DNA of 64,000 bases from JALOAR01 sp041649415. GTDB taxonomy: Bacteria > Patescibacteriota > Minisyncoccia > UBA6257 > Colwellbacteraceae. This document shows, piece by piece, positions 14,919 to 23,766 of the stretch. The notes below the pieces were generated by a model. That model was not told the origin of the DNA. It saw nothing but the letters and a program-made list of their open reading frames with translations, and did not search any database. The stretch covers positions 131,550 to 195,549 of the forward strand of contig JBAZND010000002.1 of the NCBI GenBank assembly GCA_041649415.1, in the 5' to 3' direction. Made by a program: the position numbers and the translations under genes. How positions within the stretch are numbered: position 1 is the stretch's first letter; the number at the start of each line of letters is the position of its first letter.

Positions 14919-15738
14919 GAGATTTAACATATAATTTTTCGTTCTTTTTAACGAGTTTAATACTCCCTAATTTATCCGTCCTGAAAACGGGAATATTAAA
15001 CGAAGCCAATCTTTCCAAAGTCGCGCTGTTGGGTAAACCGTAACTGTTCTGCCCTACGCTGATTACGGCAACGGCGGGGTTAAGGGCGGAGAGGAAGCCA
15101 TAAGAAGAAGAAACGCTAGACCCATGATGAGGAACTTTTAGAAAATCGACTTCGGGAAATAGGATAGCGCTTATGGCCGATTCCGCGTTACGCTCGATAT
15201 CGCCGGTAAAAAGTCCCGTTAGTTCTCCCGCTTCGGTAAATATGACAAGCGAACTATTATTTCCCGAAAGTAATTTATCCGCCTCGCGAGGCGGATAAAT
15301 TACTTTCATGTCAAGTCTTTCGGTTCTAATCGCGCTTCCGGCAAAGAGATTTATAATCTGTATTCCTCTTTCCCCTGCTTTTTCAATAATAGCGTTAAAC
15401 CTTTCGTCTTCCGACGAGCCGTTCCAAACAATCGCGCCGATGCTGTAGTTGGATAGAACATCTTCCAGTCCCCCATAATGGTCCGCGTGAGGGTGAGAAA
15501 TTACGACAAGGTCAATGTATTTGTCTGTTTTGGGGATGACATTTTCCAGCCCATATAAAACGCTTTTACCGGGACCCGCATCAATTAACACGTCCACTTT
15601 GCCTAAACGGATGAGGCTGCCATCTCCCTGACCGACATCAAAAAAAGAAATGGACGCGTCTGCGTCGTCTTTCACCACCGAAAGAAGAATAAGAACGTTA
15701 GAGACCGCAAGCAAAAAGATTAATAATCCCTGTTTCAT
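14911..15738 (-). CDS. ComEC-type metallo-beta-lactamase domain protein (separate gene)
   Basis: Equivalent to the C-terminal domain of ComEC/Rec2, proposed to process DNA during uptake. After one N-terminal membrane helix it reads FFDVGQGDGSLIR and the metal-binding HPHADH, then GLFTGDIE and KVPHHGS. I used the ATG at 15736-15738 (275 aa); a TTG at 15759 is possible. It overlaps the end of the ComEC membrane gene by 41 nt in another frame, so the protein that is usually one chain is made as two, probably by coupled translation. Confidence 0.88.
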   Translation of the reverse strand: MKQGLLIFLLAVSNVLILLSVVKDDADASISFFDVGQGDGSLIRLGKVDVLIDAGPGKSVLYGLENVIPKTDKYIDLVVISHPHADHYGGLEDVLSNYSIGAIVWNGSSEDERFNAIIEKAGERGIQIINLFAGSAIRTERLDMKVIYPPREADKLLSGNNSSLVIFTEAGELTGLFTGDIERNAESAISAILFPEVDFLKVPHHGSSVSSSYGFLSALNPAVAVISVGQNSYGLPNSATLERLASFNIPVFRTDKLGSIKLVKKNEKLYVKSLE

Positions 15739-16975
15739 AAGAAAGAAGAGCTTCCGCAATTACCGAAAACGGAAGGGCGAGATAATCAGATATAAAAGAC
15801 AAAACGCCAGAGGCAAAAGAAAAGGCCATCGCAATGGGTACCGACCATATAATCATAGTATTCGGAACAAACGATAGCCAATTAAATGAGCCGAATAAAA
15901 TAAATACGATTGGCGCGGCGGCGAGTTCCGCTGAAACGCATTCCACAAGGGTTCTTTTTATAGCCCCCGGTTCTTTTTCTCTGGAAAGCATTTTATTAAA
16001 ACGCGGCGCGATAAAAACGATTCCAAATAGAGCGAAGAAAGAGAGGAGAAACCCGGCGTCATAAACGACGATAAATGGGTTGTGGATAACCATTGCGAGT
16101 GCGGTAAACGCGATTGGTCCTTTTACATCAATGATTCTTCCGCTATTTCTTGCGAGCAAAATGAGTGAGCCCATTATGGCGGCGCGAACAACGGAGGCTG
16201 ACGGGCCGACTACCAAGATGAAAGCGAGAATACCTATGGCCGCGGCAAAAGGGCGCCATCTAATCGGCAAGAAGAAAAATATGACGGCAAGAAATGAAAC
16301 AATTACGGTGATATTAAATCCCGATAAGGCAACGATGTGCGTAGTGCCCGAAGCGTTAAGATTTTCCTTAAAACGGGACGTAAATCCCGACTTATCGCCA
16401 AAGAGAATACCCATAGCAAGAGCGGAGGAGGAAGACGATAAATTTCTTTTTAGATTTTCCGAAATACGCTCGCGAGTAGTAAAGAATGGACATAAAATAC
16501 TTGCGCATTCTTTTTTTAAAATTTGAGTGTTTTGGCAGAAGAAGATGTTTCTTTTTCTACTAGCCGATGAATTTGGCGCACAATCCGTCCTAATGACGTT
16601 ACCATAGCCAATGTCTTCGCGGCTTTCCACGAAGAGGCTTAACCTCTGACCGTTTACGAGTTTCAGATCAAGACTTATGATCCCGTCATAATTTAAGGGA
16701 TAAGAAACGATTCTCCCTTCGGCGCGAAAAGTTTCGTGCCCCTTTTCTTGGAAAACGGGAGAAAAAGATTCGTAAAAAAACGGATAAAAGCATCCACAGG
16801 CGCAGACAAGAAAAAAGAGAGCCAAAATCCGATGTTTTTTTAAAAAGACCGCCGTGAAAGCGGAAATCGCGAGCAAAATTAAAAAAACTATTCCAGAACA
16901 AGAAATTGTGGAGCCAAGTCCCGCGCCGACAGAAAAACAAGCGGCAGATAAGACAAAGATTGTCCTGCCCTTCAT
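15698..16975 (-). CDS. comEC: ComEC/Rec2 competence channel, membrane part
   Basis: Polytopic inner-membrane protein for uptake of single-stranded DNA. The first ~170 residues contain two membrane helices and an OB-like DUF4131 region; residues ~180-425 are the Competence domain with the ALSGFNITVIVSFLAVIFF signature and about eight helices. The MBL domain that normally follows is encoded by the overlapping downstream gene. I took the ATG at 16973-16975; a TTG two codons upstream is possible. It lies 9 nt after the DJ-1 family gene, probably in one operon. Confidence 0.9.
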   Translation of the reverse strand: MKGRTIFVLSAACFSVGAGLGSTISCSGIVFLILLAISAFTAVFLKKHRILALFFLVCACGCFYPFFYESFSPVFQEKGHETFRAEGRIVSYPLNYDGIISLDLKLVNGQRLSLFVESREDIGYGNVIRTDCAPNSSASRKRNIFFCQNTQILKKECASILCPFFTTRERISENLKRNLSSSSSALAMGILFGDKSGFTSRFKENLNASGTTHIVALSGFNITVIVSFLAVIFFFLPIRWRPFAAAIGILAFILVVGPSASVVRAAIMGSLILLARNSGRIIDVKGPIAFTALAMVIHNPFIVVYDAGFLLSFFALFGIVFIAPRFNKMLSREKEPGAIKRTLVECVSAELAAAPIVFILFGSFNWLSFVPNTMIIWSVPIAMAFSFASGVLSFISDYLALPFSVIAEALLSYETGIINLFACGL

Positions 16976-16984
16976 CTTCAAAAA

Positions 16985-17503
16985 TTAGAGCATTCGGGCG
17001 AGGGTTTTTCCGAATTCTTTAGCGGATTGATGATTAAAGGCCGTTACAATATTGTCTTCAACGACTATAGGCTCTTCAACGTACGTGCCTCCCCCACGGA
17101 TTATCATATCCGGCACTTCTTCGTTATCTTCCGTCTTCCAACCAGTAGCGCGTTTTCCTGATAAAAGGCCTGCTTTTGCCAAAATAGCCGGAGCATAACA
17201 TATTGCTCCGATTACTTTGCCTTGCGACATAAATTTCCGGATAAGATTTTCGGCCACATCGTGGCCAACGTAATTTTTAGAACCGGGTCCACCAATAAAA
17301 ACGATTCCTTGAAAATCATTTGGAGAAACATTGCGGAGAAGAAAATCAACCGGCGCGCGACCGCTCTTTAACCCCATTGCTTCCGTCACGTCTGTGCTTG
17401 CAACGTAAACTGAAACACCTGCTTCTTCAAGAGCTTGTTTTGTTTCTTCATATTCTTCGTCTCGATAATCCTTGGGAGCGACAACAAGAACGATTTTCTT
17501 CAC
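16985..17503 (-). CDS. DJ-1/PfpI family protein (GTG start)
   Basis: Single-domain DJ-1/PfpI protein (172 aa). The nucleophile elbow GAICYAP places the reactive Cys at about residue 101, and GGPGSKNYVG, TGWKTEDNEEVP and AFNHQSAKEFGK match the family. Members act as deglycases, chaperones or proteases; the activity cannot be chosen from sequence. GTG start 8 nt after mnmA, in the same operon. Confidence 0.88.
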   Translation of the reverse strand: MKKIVLVVAPKDYRDEEYEETKQALEEAGVSVYVASTDVTEAMGLKSGRAPVDFLLRNVSPNDFQGIVFIGGPGSKNYVGHDVAENLIRKFMSQGKVIGAICYAPAILAKAGLLSGKRATGWKTEDNEEVPDMIIRGGGTYVEEPIVVEDNIVTAFNHQSAKEFGKTLARML

Positions 17504-17511
17504 AAGTTTGA

Positions 17512-18585
17512 TTATATCAAATTTGCGGCTGTAATTATCCCGCCGCCGAGCATTTCTCCTTCGGCCGAGTAGAAAACAGCCGACTGCCCCGGAGTCGCAA
17601 ACAATATGGCTTTCTCAAAGAGAATAATTCCTTTCCTCTCCCCTTCCATTATCATTTTACCCCGCGAAAGAGGCTGTCTGTATCTTACACGAACAAAAAT
17701 ATCATCTTTTTTATTTGCTTTTTCCGAAATCAGATTAACGTCGTCTAAAAATACTTTTTTTGAAAAAAGAAGCGGATGATTTACGGGGGCTACCACGAGC
17801 GAATTTGCACGTTTGTTTTTTTGCGCCACATAAAGCGGTTCGTCTCCTCCCAGTCCTTTGATGCCCAAATGCCGTTGGCCAAGTGTGTAAAAATTCAACC
17901 CTTTGTGAGTGCCTATTCTTTTTCCGTCGGGAGTCAAAATCGGTCCCGGATTTTCTTTAATATAACGGGCCAAAAAATCCGGCATTTTTAGTTTTCCCAA
18001 AAAGCAAATTCCCTGAGAATCTTTTCTAAGAGCATTCGGGAGTCCTGCGCGTTTCGCAATTTTTCTGACGTCCGACTTGAGTAAACTTCCCAAAGGAAAC
18101 AATGTTTTTTTGAGAATGTTTTTATTTAGAGTCCAAAGAAAATAGGTTTGGTCTTTCGTGCCGTCTTTTGCCGCATAAACAGCCGGTATTTTTCCGTCAA
18201 GAAAGGCGTAATGGCCGGTTGCGATAAAGTCGGCACCGAGTTTAATGGCCTTTTTAAAAAAAAGGCCGAATTTAATTTTCTTATTGCACACCACATCCGG
18301 ATTCGGCGTTAATCCTTTTTTATACGAGGAGATCATGTAATCAACGACTGATTCTTTATATTCCCGTTCCATATTCCAAATATAGAATGGAATACCCAGG
18401 CGTTCGGCCGCGCGCCGCGCCATGATAGCGTCATCGTCCGCGCAGCCGTCAAGGTTATAACCGCGAATGTGAATACCTGTTACGTCATATCCATTTTTTT
18501 TCAATAAAAAAGCGGCAACGGAAGAGTCCACGCCGCCGGAGAGACCTACAAAAACTTTTCTTTTTTTATTTATTTTTGGAGACAC
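17512..18585 (-). CDS. mnmA: tRNA-specific 2-thiouridylase MnmA
   Basis: Thiolates U34 of tRNA-Lys, -Glu and -Gln. The PP-loop SGGVDSS is near the N terminus; the two catalytic cysteines are in NPDVVCNKKIKF and DSQGICFLG. About 357 aa, full length, with the C-terminal beta barrel. The start is a GTG at 18583-18585 or a TTG at 18589-18591, both overlapping the end of efp. The operon continues into the DJ-1 family gene. Confidence 0.95.
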   Translation of the reverse strand: MSPKINKKRKVFVGLSGGVDSSVAAFLLKKNGYDVTGIHIRGYNLDGCADDDAIMARRAAERLGIPFYIWNMEREYKESVVDYMISSYKKGLTPNPDVVCNKKIKFGLFFKKAIKLGADFIATGHYAFLDGKIPAVYAAKDGTKDQTYFLWTLNKNILKKTLFPLGSLLKSDVRKIAKRAGLPNALRKDSQGICFLGKLKMPDFLARYIKENPGPILTPDGKRIGTHKGLNFYTLGQRHLGIKGLGGDEPLYVAQKNKRANSLVVAPVNHPLLFSKKVFLDDVNLISEKANKKDDIFVRVRYRQPLSRGKMIMEGERKGIILFEKAILFATPGQSAVFYSAEGEMLGGGIITAANLI

Positions 18586-19138
18586 GCTCAACGTAGGAAC
18601 CGGTTTCGGTATTAACTCTTATCATATCTCCTTGTTCAATAAAAAGAGGCGCTACAATTTTCGCTCCAGTTTCCACCGTAACAACTTTATCGCCGCCTTG
18701 AGCAGTATTTCCTTTTGTCGCCGGAGGAGCTTCGGTCACTTCAAATTCCATTTTAATGGGCAAGATTACCTTAATGACGCTGCCGTCCAAAATATAAGCG
18801 GTTACCAACGTGTTCCCTTTCAAAAATTTGGCGGCATCGCCTACGGTGTCTTCTTTAACCATTATCCGGTTTTTGGGATCATTGGGCGTTTGAAACCAAT
18901 ATTCGTCACGGTGCGAGTAAAGAAATAAAATTTCTTTTTTCTCAAAATCGGCTTCTTTAATTTCCTCCGAAGCTTGCCAAGACCGATCTATTACCTTTCC
19001 GGTCCGTAAGCTTTTCAATTTGCTCTGCACCACGGCTTTTCTCTGCTGCATTCGAACAAAGCTCGTATCCACGACTTCATAAGGTTCGTTCCCAAGAAGA
19101 ATAATTACTCCTTTCTTAAGTTCGGTATAAGAAATCAT
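18566..19138 (-). CDS. efp: elongation factor P with unusual tip loop
   Basis: EF-P rescues ribosomes stalled at polyproline. All three beta-barrel domains are present (190 aa). The loop that in most EF-P reads PGKG, with modified Lys34, reads FVRMQQRKAVVQ here: the aligned residue is Gln32, followed by Arg33 and Lys34. So the classical EpmA-type lysylation site is not conserved at its usual place. ATG start; it begins 52 nt after the TraG-like gene. Confidence 0.95.
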   Translation of the reverse strand: MISYTELKKGVIILLGNEPYEVVDTSFVRMQQRKAVVQSKLKSLRTGKVIDRSWQASEEIKEADFEKKEILFLYSHRDEYWFQTPNDPKNRIMVKEDTVGDAAKFLKGNTLVTAYILDGSVIKVILPIKMEFEVTEAPPATKGNTAQGGDKVVTVETGAKIVAPLFIEQGDMIRVNTETGSYVERVSKNK

Positions 19139-19190
19139 TTATTTTTGCTTCTAATTAATTTTTCCGCCTGCGGCGGACGAATCGCTTATT

Positions 19191-20648
19191 TTATTCGCTA
19201 TCCGCGCTGTCTTCACTCGGGACGGAAGGAGGCTCCTCCAATTTCATCGCTCTATCAAGAGCGGCGCGCAGTTCATCAACTACTACCTCTCTTTTAGGTT
19301 TAACCGGCCGCAAGATTCTTTCCAACGGTTGTTCGGTTTTACGCGCTATTTTTTCTTCAATGTTTTCGCCGGTTTCTGTCCAACGATCCATTATCTTCTT
19401 CTCAATCTGCGCTCTCGGTATGCCGTATATATTCCGACAGTTTTCAATTATCAAATCTTTGTGAGATTCCCCTCCTTCCTCATGAGACAGGAAGTCCAGA
19501 TTATGCGCCGAAAACGGCCTTGAGGCAATACCGTCTATCATAAGCTTGATGTAGAAGCTGTGCTTTCCGGCATTTACAAGATCTGCTGCCATAAATTCGG
19601 GAGAGAATTCTTTTTCCAAAAACTCGGCATCTTCGGCGCCGACTCTAAAAGCGATGAGCGTACCAACGTTCCCGAAGATAGCGGGACGCACTGTTTCGCT
19701 AAGTTGTTCAATGTATTGGTGGGCCAGAATAAGACTAAGTCTGTACTTGCGCGCTTCGGAGAGAATGACCGCGAAGGAATCGGTTGAAAAGTTTTGAAAT
19801 TCGTCTATGTAGAGGAAGAAATCTTTTCTCTCAAATTCGGGAATATCTATGCGGCTCATGGCTGCCTGTTGGAGTTTCGTGATCAACATGGCGCCTAAAA
19901 GCGCGGAATTGTCTTCGCCGATCTTTCCGTGCGAAAGATTCGCAATTAAAATTTTCCCGCCATCCATCACTTCTCTCATATTCACCGAGGATTTGGGTTG
20001 GCCGATGATGTTTCTTATCAAAGGGTTCGCGATAAACTGTCCAACTTTGTTTTGAATGGCGGCAACCGCTTCCGAAGCGTATCTGTCCGTATATTTTCCG
20101 AATTCGTTCATCCAGAAGTTTTTGACAACCGGATCTTCAAGAGCGGCGACGGTTCTTTCTCTAAAACGTTTATCCGTAAGCATTTTCATCACGTCAAGGA
20201 GGGTGGAATTCGGAAACTCCAAAAGAGCAAGCAAAGTGTTGTTCAGGATGTATTCCATCCTTGCTGACCAGGCATCCACCCATATTTTTTTGAAAACGCC
20301 CATCATACCGGAAGCGATGAGATGTCTGAAACTCCCTTCTACCCCTTCAAGCGGATTAAAGCCGACGGGGTGGTCAATATCCGCCGGATTAAAGTAAATC
20401 ACGTCGTTGATGCGCTCCGGCGGGATAAAATCCAACATTTTGTCCGCAAACTGGCCGTGCGGGTCAATTAAACCGACTCCTTTTCCTTTTCGAATATCCT
20501 CGGCCACCATGTTTTCCATCATGGTGGTTTTACCCATGCCAGTCTTGCCGATTAAATACATGTGCCGGCGGCGGTCATCAAGTTTTATACCAAAACGTTC
20601 TTCCTTATTTCTGAAACTGGTTTTCCCAAAAAAATTAATCTCTTCCAT
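19191..20648 (-). CDS. TraG/HerA-type coupling ATPase (type IV secretion-like)
   Basis: AAA-type DNA-translocase relative of TraD/TraG/VirD4 and HerA (485 aa). Walker A GKTGMGKTT at residues 34-42, IDPHGQFADKML after it, and Walker B FFLYIDEFQNF near residue 280. No membrane helix is seen in this chain. The membrane anchor may be the adjacent DUF8128-like protein, encoded 7 nt upstream. In CPR genomes this gene pair is common; a role in DNA or protein transfer across the envelope is inferred, not shown. Confidence 0.85.
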   Translation of the reverse strand: MEEINFFGKTSFRNKEERFGIKLDDRRRHMYLIGKTGMGKTTMMENMVAEDIRKGKGVGLIDPHGQFADKMLDFIPPERINDVIYFNPADIDHPVGFNPLEGVEGSFRHLIASGMMGVFKKIWVDAWSARMEYILNNTLLALLEFPNSTLLDVMKMLTDKRFRERTVAALEDPVVKNFWMNEFGKYTDRYASEAVAAIQNKVGQFIANPLIRNIIGQPKSSVNMREVMDGGKILIANLSHGKIGEDNSALLGAMLITKLQQAAMSRIDIPEFERKDFFLYIDEFQNFSTDSFAVILSEARKYRLSLILAHQYIEQLSETVRPAIFGNVGTLIAFRVGAEDAEFLEKEFSPEFMAADLVNAGKHSFYIKLMIDGIASRPFSAHNLDFLSHEEGGESHKDLIIENCRNIYGIPRAQIEKKIMDRWTETGENIEEKIARKTEQPLERILRPVKPKREVVVDELRAALDRAMKLEEPPSVPSEDSADSE

Positions 20649-20655
20649 TAAATCG

Positions 20656-21960
20656 TTATCCTATTGGCAAATTTACAGGCGGGGCGCCTTTTTTAGATGC
20701 CGGTTGACCTAGTCCCGTCGCGGCTACGCGACCGATTGGGGGATGAAAAATTGTCGCCAATTCTTCAACATTAAAGATGGAAGGATTTAAATGTTTCTTA
20801 TACATCTCTTCTACGTTTGTGAAAGCGGTAAAATCCCTTTTAATGTAATTAGTATATATCTCCTTCTTTTTTTTAAAGAGGATTTGCTTCTTATGAGGTA
20901 TATAAAAGCGCGACGGAATAGTCATCGTAAGCGCCGCTGGACGGATAAAATTTAAATTTTGAATGTTAAATTGCTGAAAAGTGCTTATGGCCGCTTTAAA
21001 ATTATTGCCAGAGAAGCTATCTTTTTTATCAATATAGATAATTCTTACGATTGTGTTGAAGGCCAGTTTGGTGGCTTTAGCATCGACAGCTCTGATTATT
21101 TCGGCGTCTTGAGCAGAAACGGATTTGGGTTTTTCTTCCGGTTTCACGGCATCACCCCATTCGGGATATTTTATCGGCGCGAGCACGGCTTGGTGCGTAA
21201 ATTCAAGAAGTTCCCCTCCGAAACCTTTTTTAGCCCCCTCTTTTTTACCCGATTTTTCGGCAATGATTTTCTTTGCGGCATTTTTTAGGTCGTCACCCGC
21301 AGGACTGATAATAACCTGTATCCACATGTGTTCGTCGGATTTCAATCCAGACATCACTTCGGCGAGATGCGCAATCGGGTCAACTTCTTGTTCTTCGTAT
21401 TTCCTTTCGCCGAAGAAATAAGGATAAGTTTTTATGGGATAAGCGCTATCTTTGCCAAGAATCATGTCGGCTCCCATAATGTCGTATTCTGCGTTCGGTA
21501 AATCGGGTGGAAACTTTTTAACGTAGTCCTCCATAACTTCAACGATTTCCGCTCCCGGGTATTCGGCGAATATGGCTGATTCCACAAGAGGCCTGTTTTT
21601 TTTATTTGTCCGCAGGAAAAATCTAATGCCTTCCCTTGAGGAAATCATTTCGGCGGAAATTTTTTCCTCAAACTGACCCTCAAGCCATTTTTTCTCCGGT
21701 TTTATGCCAAAACTGTATATTTGGTAAAAGCTCGCGAAAACTTGCTCCATCGCTTTCGGGAAAGTTTCGTTGTCTTTGGGAAATTTAATTTCCAATAGGA
21801 CATATTCAATGCCTGCGGCAAATTTGGCTTGAGATTCGTCCAGCCACCAATTTTTCAAGAAAGCTATAATGAGCCTTAAAATCAAAAAAGCGGCGGTGAG
21901 CGTCAAAATACCGAAAATTATATCGACTACGTAGCTATCAATCCCCGAAAGGAATTCCAT
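20656..21960 (-). CDS. membrane-anchored DUF8128-like partner of the TraG-type ATPase
   Basis: 434 aa. One hydrophobic segment (about residues 14-36) is followed by a soluble region with no motif I can assign, containing EYVLLEIKFPKDNETFPKAMEQV, then a mixed alpha/beta core and a Gly/Pro-rich C terminus. It matches my memory of the CPR-restricted DUF8128 family found beside TraG-like ATPases. The tight spacing (7 nt) to the ATPase gene suggests one complex at the inner membrane. Function unknown. Confidence 0.7.
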   Translation of the reverse strand: MEFLSGIDSYVVDIIFGILTLTAAFLILRLIIAFLKNWWLDESQAKFAAGIEYVLLEIKFPKDNETFPKAMEQVFASFYQIYSFGIKPEKKWLEGQFEEKISAEMISSREGIRFFLRTNKKNRPLVESAIFAEYPGAEIVEVMEDYVKKFPPDLPNAEYDIMGADMILGKDSAYPIKTYPYFFGERKYEEQEVDPIAHLAEVMSGLKSDEHMWIQVIISPAGDDLKNAAKKIIAEKSGKKEGAKKGFGGELLEFTHQAVLAPIKYPEWGDAVKPEEKPKSVSAQDAEIIRAVDAKATKLAFNTIVRIIYIDKKDSFSGNNFKAAISTFQQFNIQNLNFIRPAALTMTIPSRFYIPHKKQILFKKKKEIYTNYIKRDFTAFTNVEEMYKKHLNPSIFNVEELATIFHPPIGRVAATGLGQPASKKGAPPVNLPIG

Positions 21961-21964
21961 TACC

Positions 21965-22792
21965 TTATTTTAGCTTAAGTCCGTAAGTTCCGCGACCCAT
22001 CAGAACGAACCGAGGGTCTTTTATGAGTTCATTGTGGACGGTGGGCGCGTGACTACTTATTTTTTCGGCGATGGTCGTAAAATGCATCGGGATACCCTCT
22101 TTCTTCAGGAGAATGAAAGCTTTAGCGCGAACGGTTTTCGGGTTGATTTCTTCCCACTCCGAAAGACCAATGTCACCGTAAGGTCCCACCTCCAGGCGCT
22201 TCGAGACCGAAAGAAAACCCAAAACGATGCTTTCGGGAATATCATACGGCTCTGTTGCTTTTTTAAGAGTTTCGTCGAATTGTTCCACTCTTTTTAAATT
22301 GCGCGTGATTTCGTTATGTATTACCTCCATTTTTCTGCGAGAATCATCGTTAACGTACCAGAAACTGTGGAATACGTCGTTTTCCTCGGAAAAATAAGGA
22401 AATTCTAAAATTTTAAAAACGAATCTGGCTTTGTTGCCGAATATGTCTTTATCTTCCGAAGATTTTGCAATGGAATGGAGTTCGTTCAAAAAGACATCGT
22501 CTTTTCTTAATCCGCCGGTTGCCGCAAGGTGCTTTTCGGAGAAATTTCTAAGAGCTGTTATTTCTTCAAAATCGTTAATGCTCTTTTTAAGCTCGCGGAT
22601 GGCTTGAGATTCCAGTTGACGAATTCTTTCACGAGTAATGCCGTATTTAGAACCCAGCGCTTGGAGAGTGACAGTTCTGGGTGATTCAAGGCCGAAACGT
22701 TTGTTTAGAATGCTTAAACTGCGCGCGTCAAGGTCCGCGTTTTCAAGTAGCTCTTTTATGAGATTCTGTATGTCTAAACCGGAAAAATACAT
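21965..22792 (-). CDS. sigma-70 region 4-like protein with C-terminal HARE-HTH domain
   Basis: 275 aa. Residues ~40-75 (TVTLQALGSKYGITRERIRQLESQAIRELKK) are a sigma-70 region 4 helix-turn-helix that in sigma factors reads the -35 box. No regions 1-3 are present. The last ~70 residues (RAKAFILLKKEGIPMHFTTIAEKI...PRFVLMGRGTYGLK) fit a HARE-HTH domain as in RpoE/delta of Firmicutes. It could tune RNA polymerase at promoters. ATG 22790-22792; a TTG at 22807 is less likely. Cotranscribed with secDF and the TraG pair. Confidence 0.8.
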   Translation of the reverse strand: MYFSGLDIQNLIKELLENADLDARSLSILNKRFGLESPRTVTLQALGSKYGITRERIRQLESQAIRELKKSINDFEEITALRNFSEKHLAATGGLRKDDVFLNELHSIAKSSEDKDIFGNKARFVFKILEFPYFSEENDVFHSFWYVNDDSRRKMEVIHNEITRNLKRVEQFDETLKKATEPYDIPESIVLGFLSVSKRLEVGPYGDIGLSEWEEINPKTVRAKAFILLKKEGIPMHFTTIAEKISSHAPTVHNELIKDPRFVLMGRGTYGLKLK

Positions 22793-22838
22793 CTTTTTAG
22801 GGTACAACTTTTTAAATTATATGTCAAATTAAGACGGC

Positions 22839-23756
22839 TTATTTCTGTTTGCGCGCAAGTCTTTTCGCGTCTAAATCGTGCCAGAGGGTAAGAAGCGGAC
22901 TTGCGACAAAGATGGAGGAATATGTTCCGAAAAACATTCCGACGAGAATCGTAAGAGCGAAGTATCTCATAGAAACCGGTCCAAAAATAGATACGACAAG
23001 AAGGGCTATCATTGCGCCTGTCGCGGTGATCAGGGATCTCATGAAAACTTCATTAATGCTTCTGTTCGTCGTTTCGTCAAAATCGACTTTTCCTTTTTGT
23101 CCAATGAGTTTTTCTCGAATGCGGTCAAAAATGACTATTGTGTCCTGGACGGAGAAACCGGCGATTGTAAGAAGCGCGACGATAAAATAAGTGTCTATGG
23201 TAATGCCTTTAAAATGGCCTAGAGCGGCAAAAAATCCCGCCGGTAATAGGACATCGTGGAGGAGCGAAACAAGGGTAACGATTCCATATTTATAAGATTT
23301 GACGGGCCATGACACTTTTCTGAAAGTAAAAGTGACGTAAAGAGCTATGCCTAGAACGACCAGAGCGATAATCCACATAGCCCTGCCCCTCAATTCGGAA
23401 GAGACGGAAGGAGAAGTGGTTCCAAAATCAAGTTCCCGCGCATCGGGATATTTTACGAGAAGTGCATCTTTAAGCGACGCGTGTTCTTCCTCTGAAACTT
23501 CTTTGAATATAAGCGAATACGAGTCGGTGCTTGCGTCATAAGAAAGCACGGGGTCTTCAAGACCGAGCTCTTTTTCCGAAAATTCGCGGATGGTGCGTTC
23601 ATCAGCGCCCGGGATATTTATTTGCCACATTGTGCCGCTCTTAAAATCAATGCCTGGCGTGAATCCAAACAGCACAATAGAAACAATAGACAAAGTCATG
23701 AGAATTAAGGCAAGAGCGAGAAACCATTTTCTATTTCCGATTATGTTTAGTTTCAT
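22839..23756 (-). CDS. secF: protein translocase subunit SecF
   Basis: Accessory subunit of the Sec machinery, using the proton motive force to complete export. 305 aa with six membrane helices; the periplasmic P1 region carries FTPGIDFKSGT, and the SecF signature lies in GFSVQDTIVIFDRIREK. Ten nt after secD. No anomaly. Confidence 0.96.
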   Translation of the reverse strand: MKLNIIGNRKWFLALALILMTLSIVSIVLFGFTPGIDFKSGTMWQINIPGADERTIREFSEKELGLEDPVLSYDASTDSYSLIFKEVSEEEHASLKDALLVKYPDARELDFGTTSPSVSSELRGRAMWIIALVVLGIALYVTFTFRKVSWPVKSYKYGIVTLVSLLHDVLLPAGFFAALGHFKGITIDTYFIVALLTIAGFSVQDTIVIFDRIREKLIGQKGKVDFDETTNRSINEVFMRSLITATGAMIALLVVSIFGPVSMRYFALTILVGMFFGTYSSIFVASPLLTLWHDLDAKRLARKQK

Positions 23757-23766
23757 TTTTTGTTTG

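Noticed and set aside
16080..16526. 148-codon plus-strand frame antisense to comEC
   Set aside because: Antisense shadow of a membrane gene; composition follows the opposite strand.
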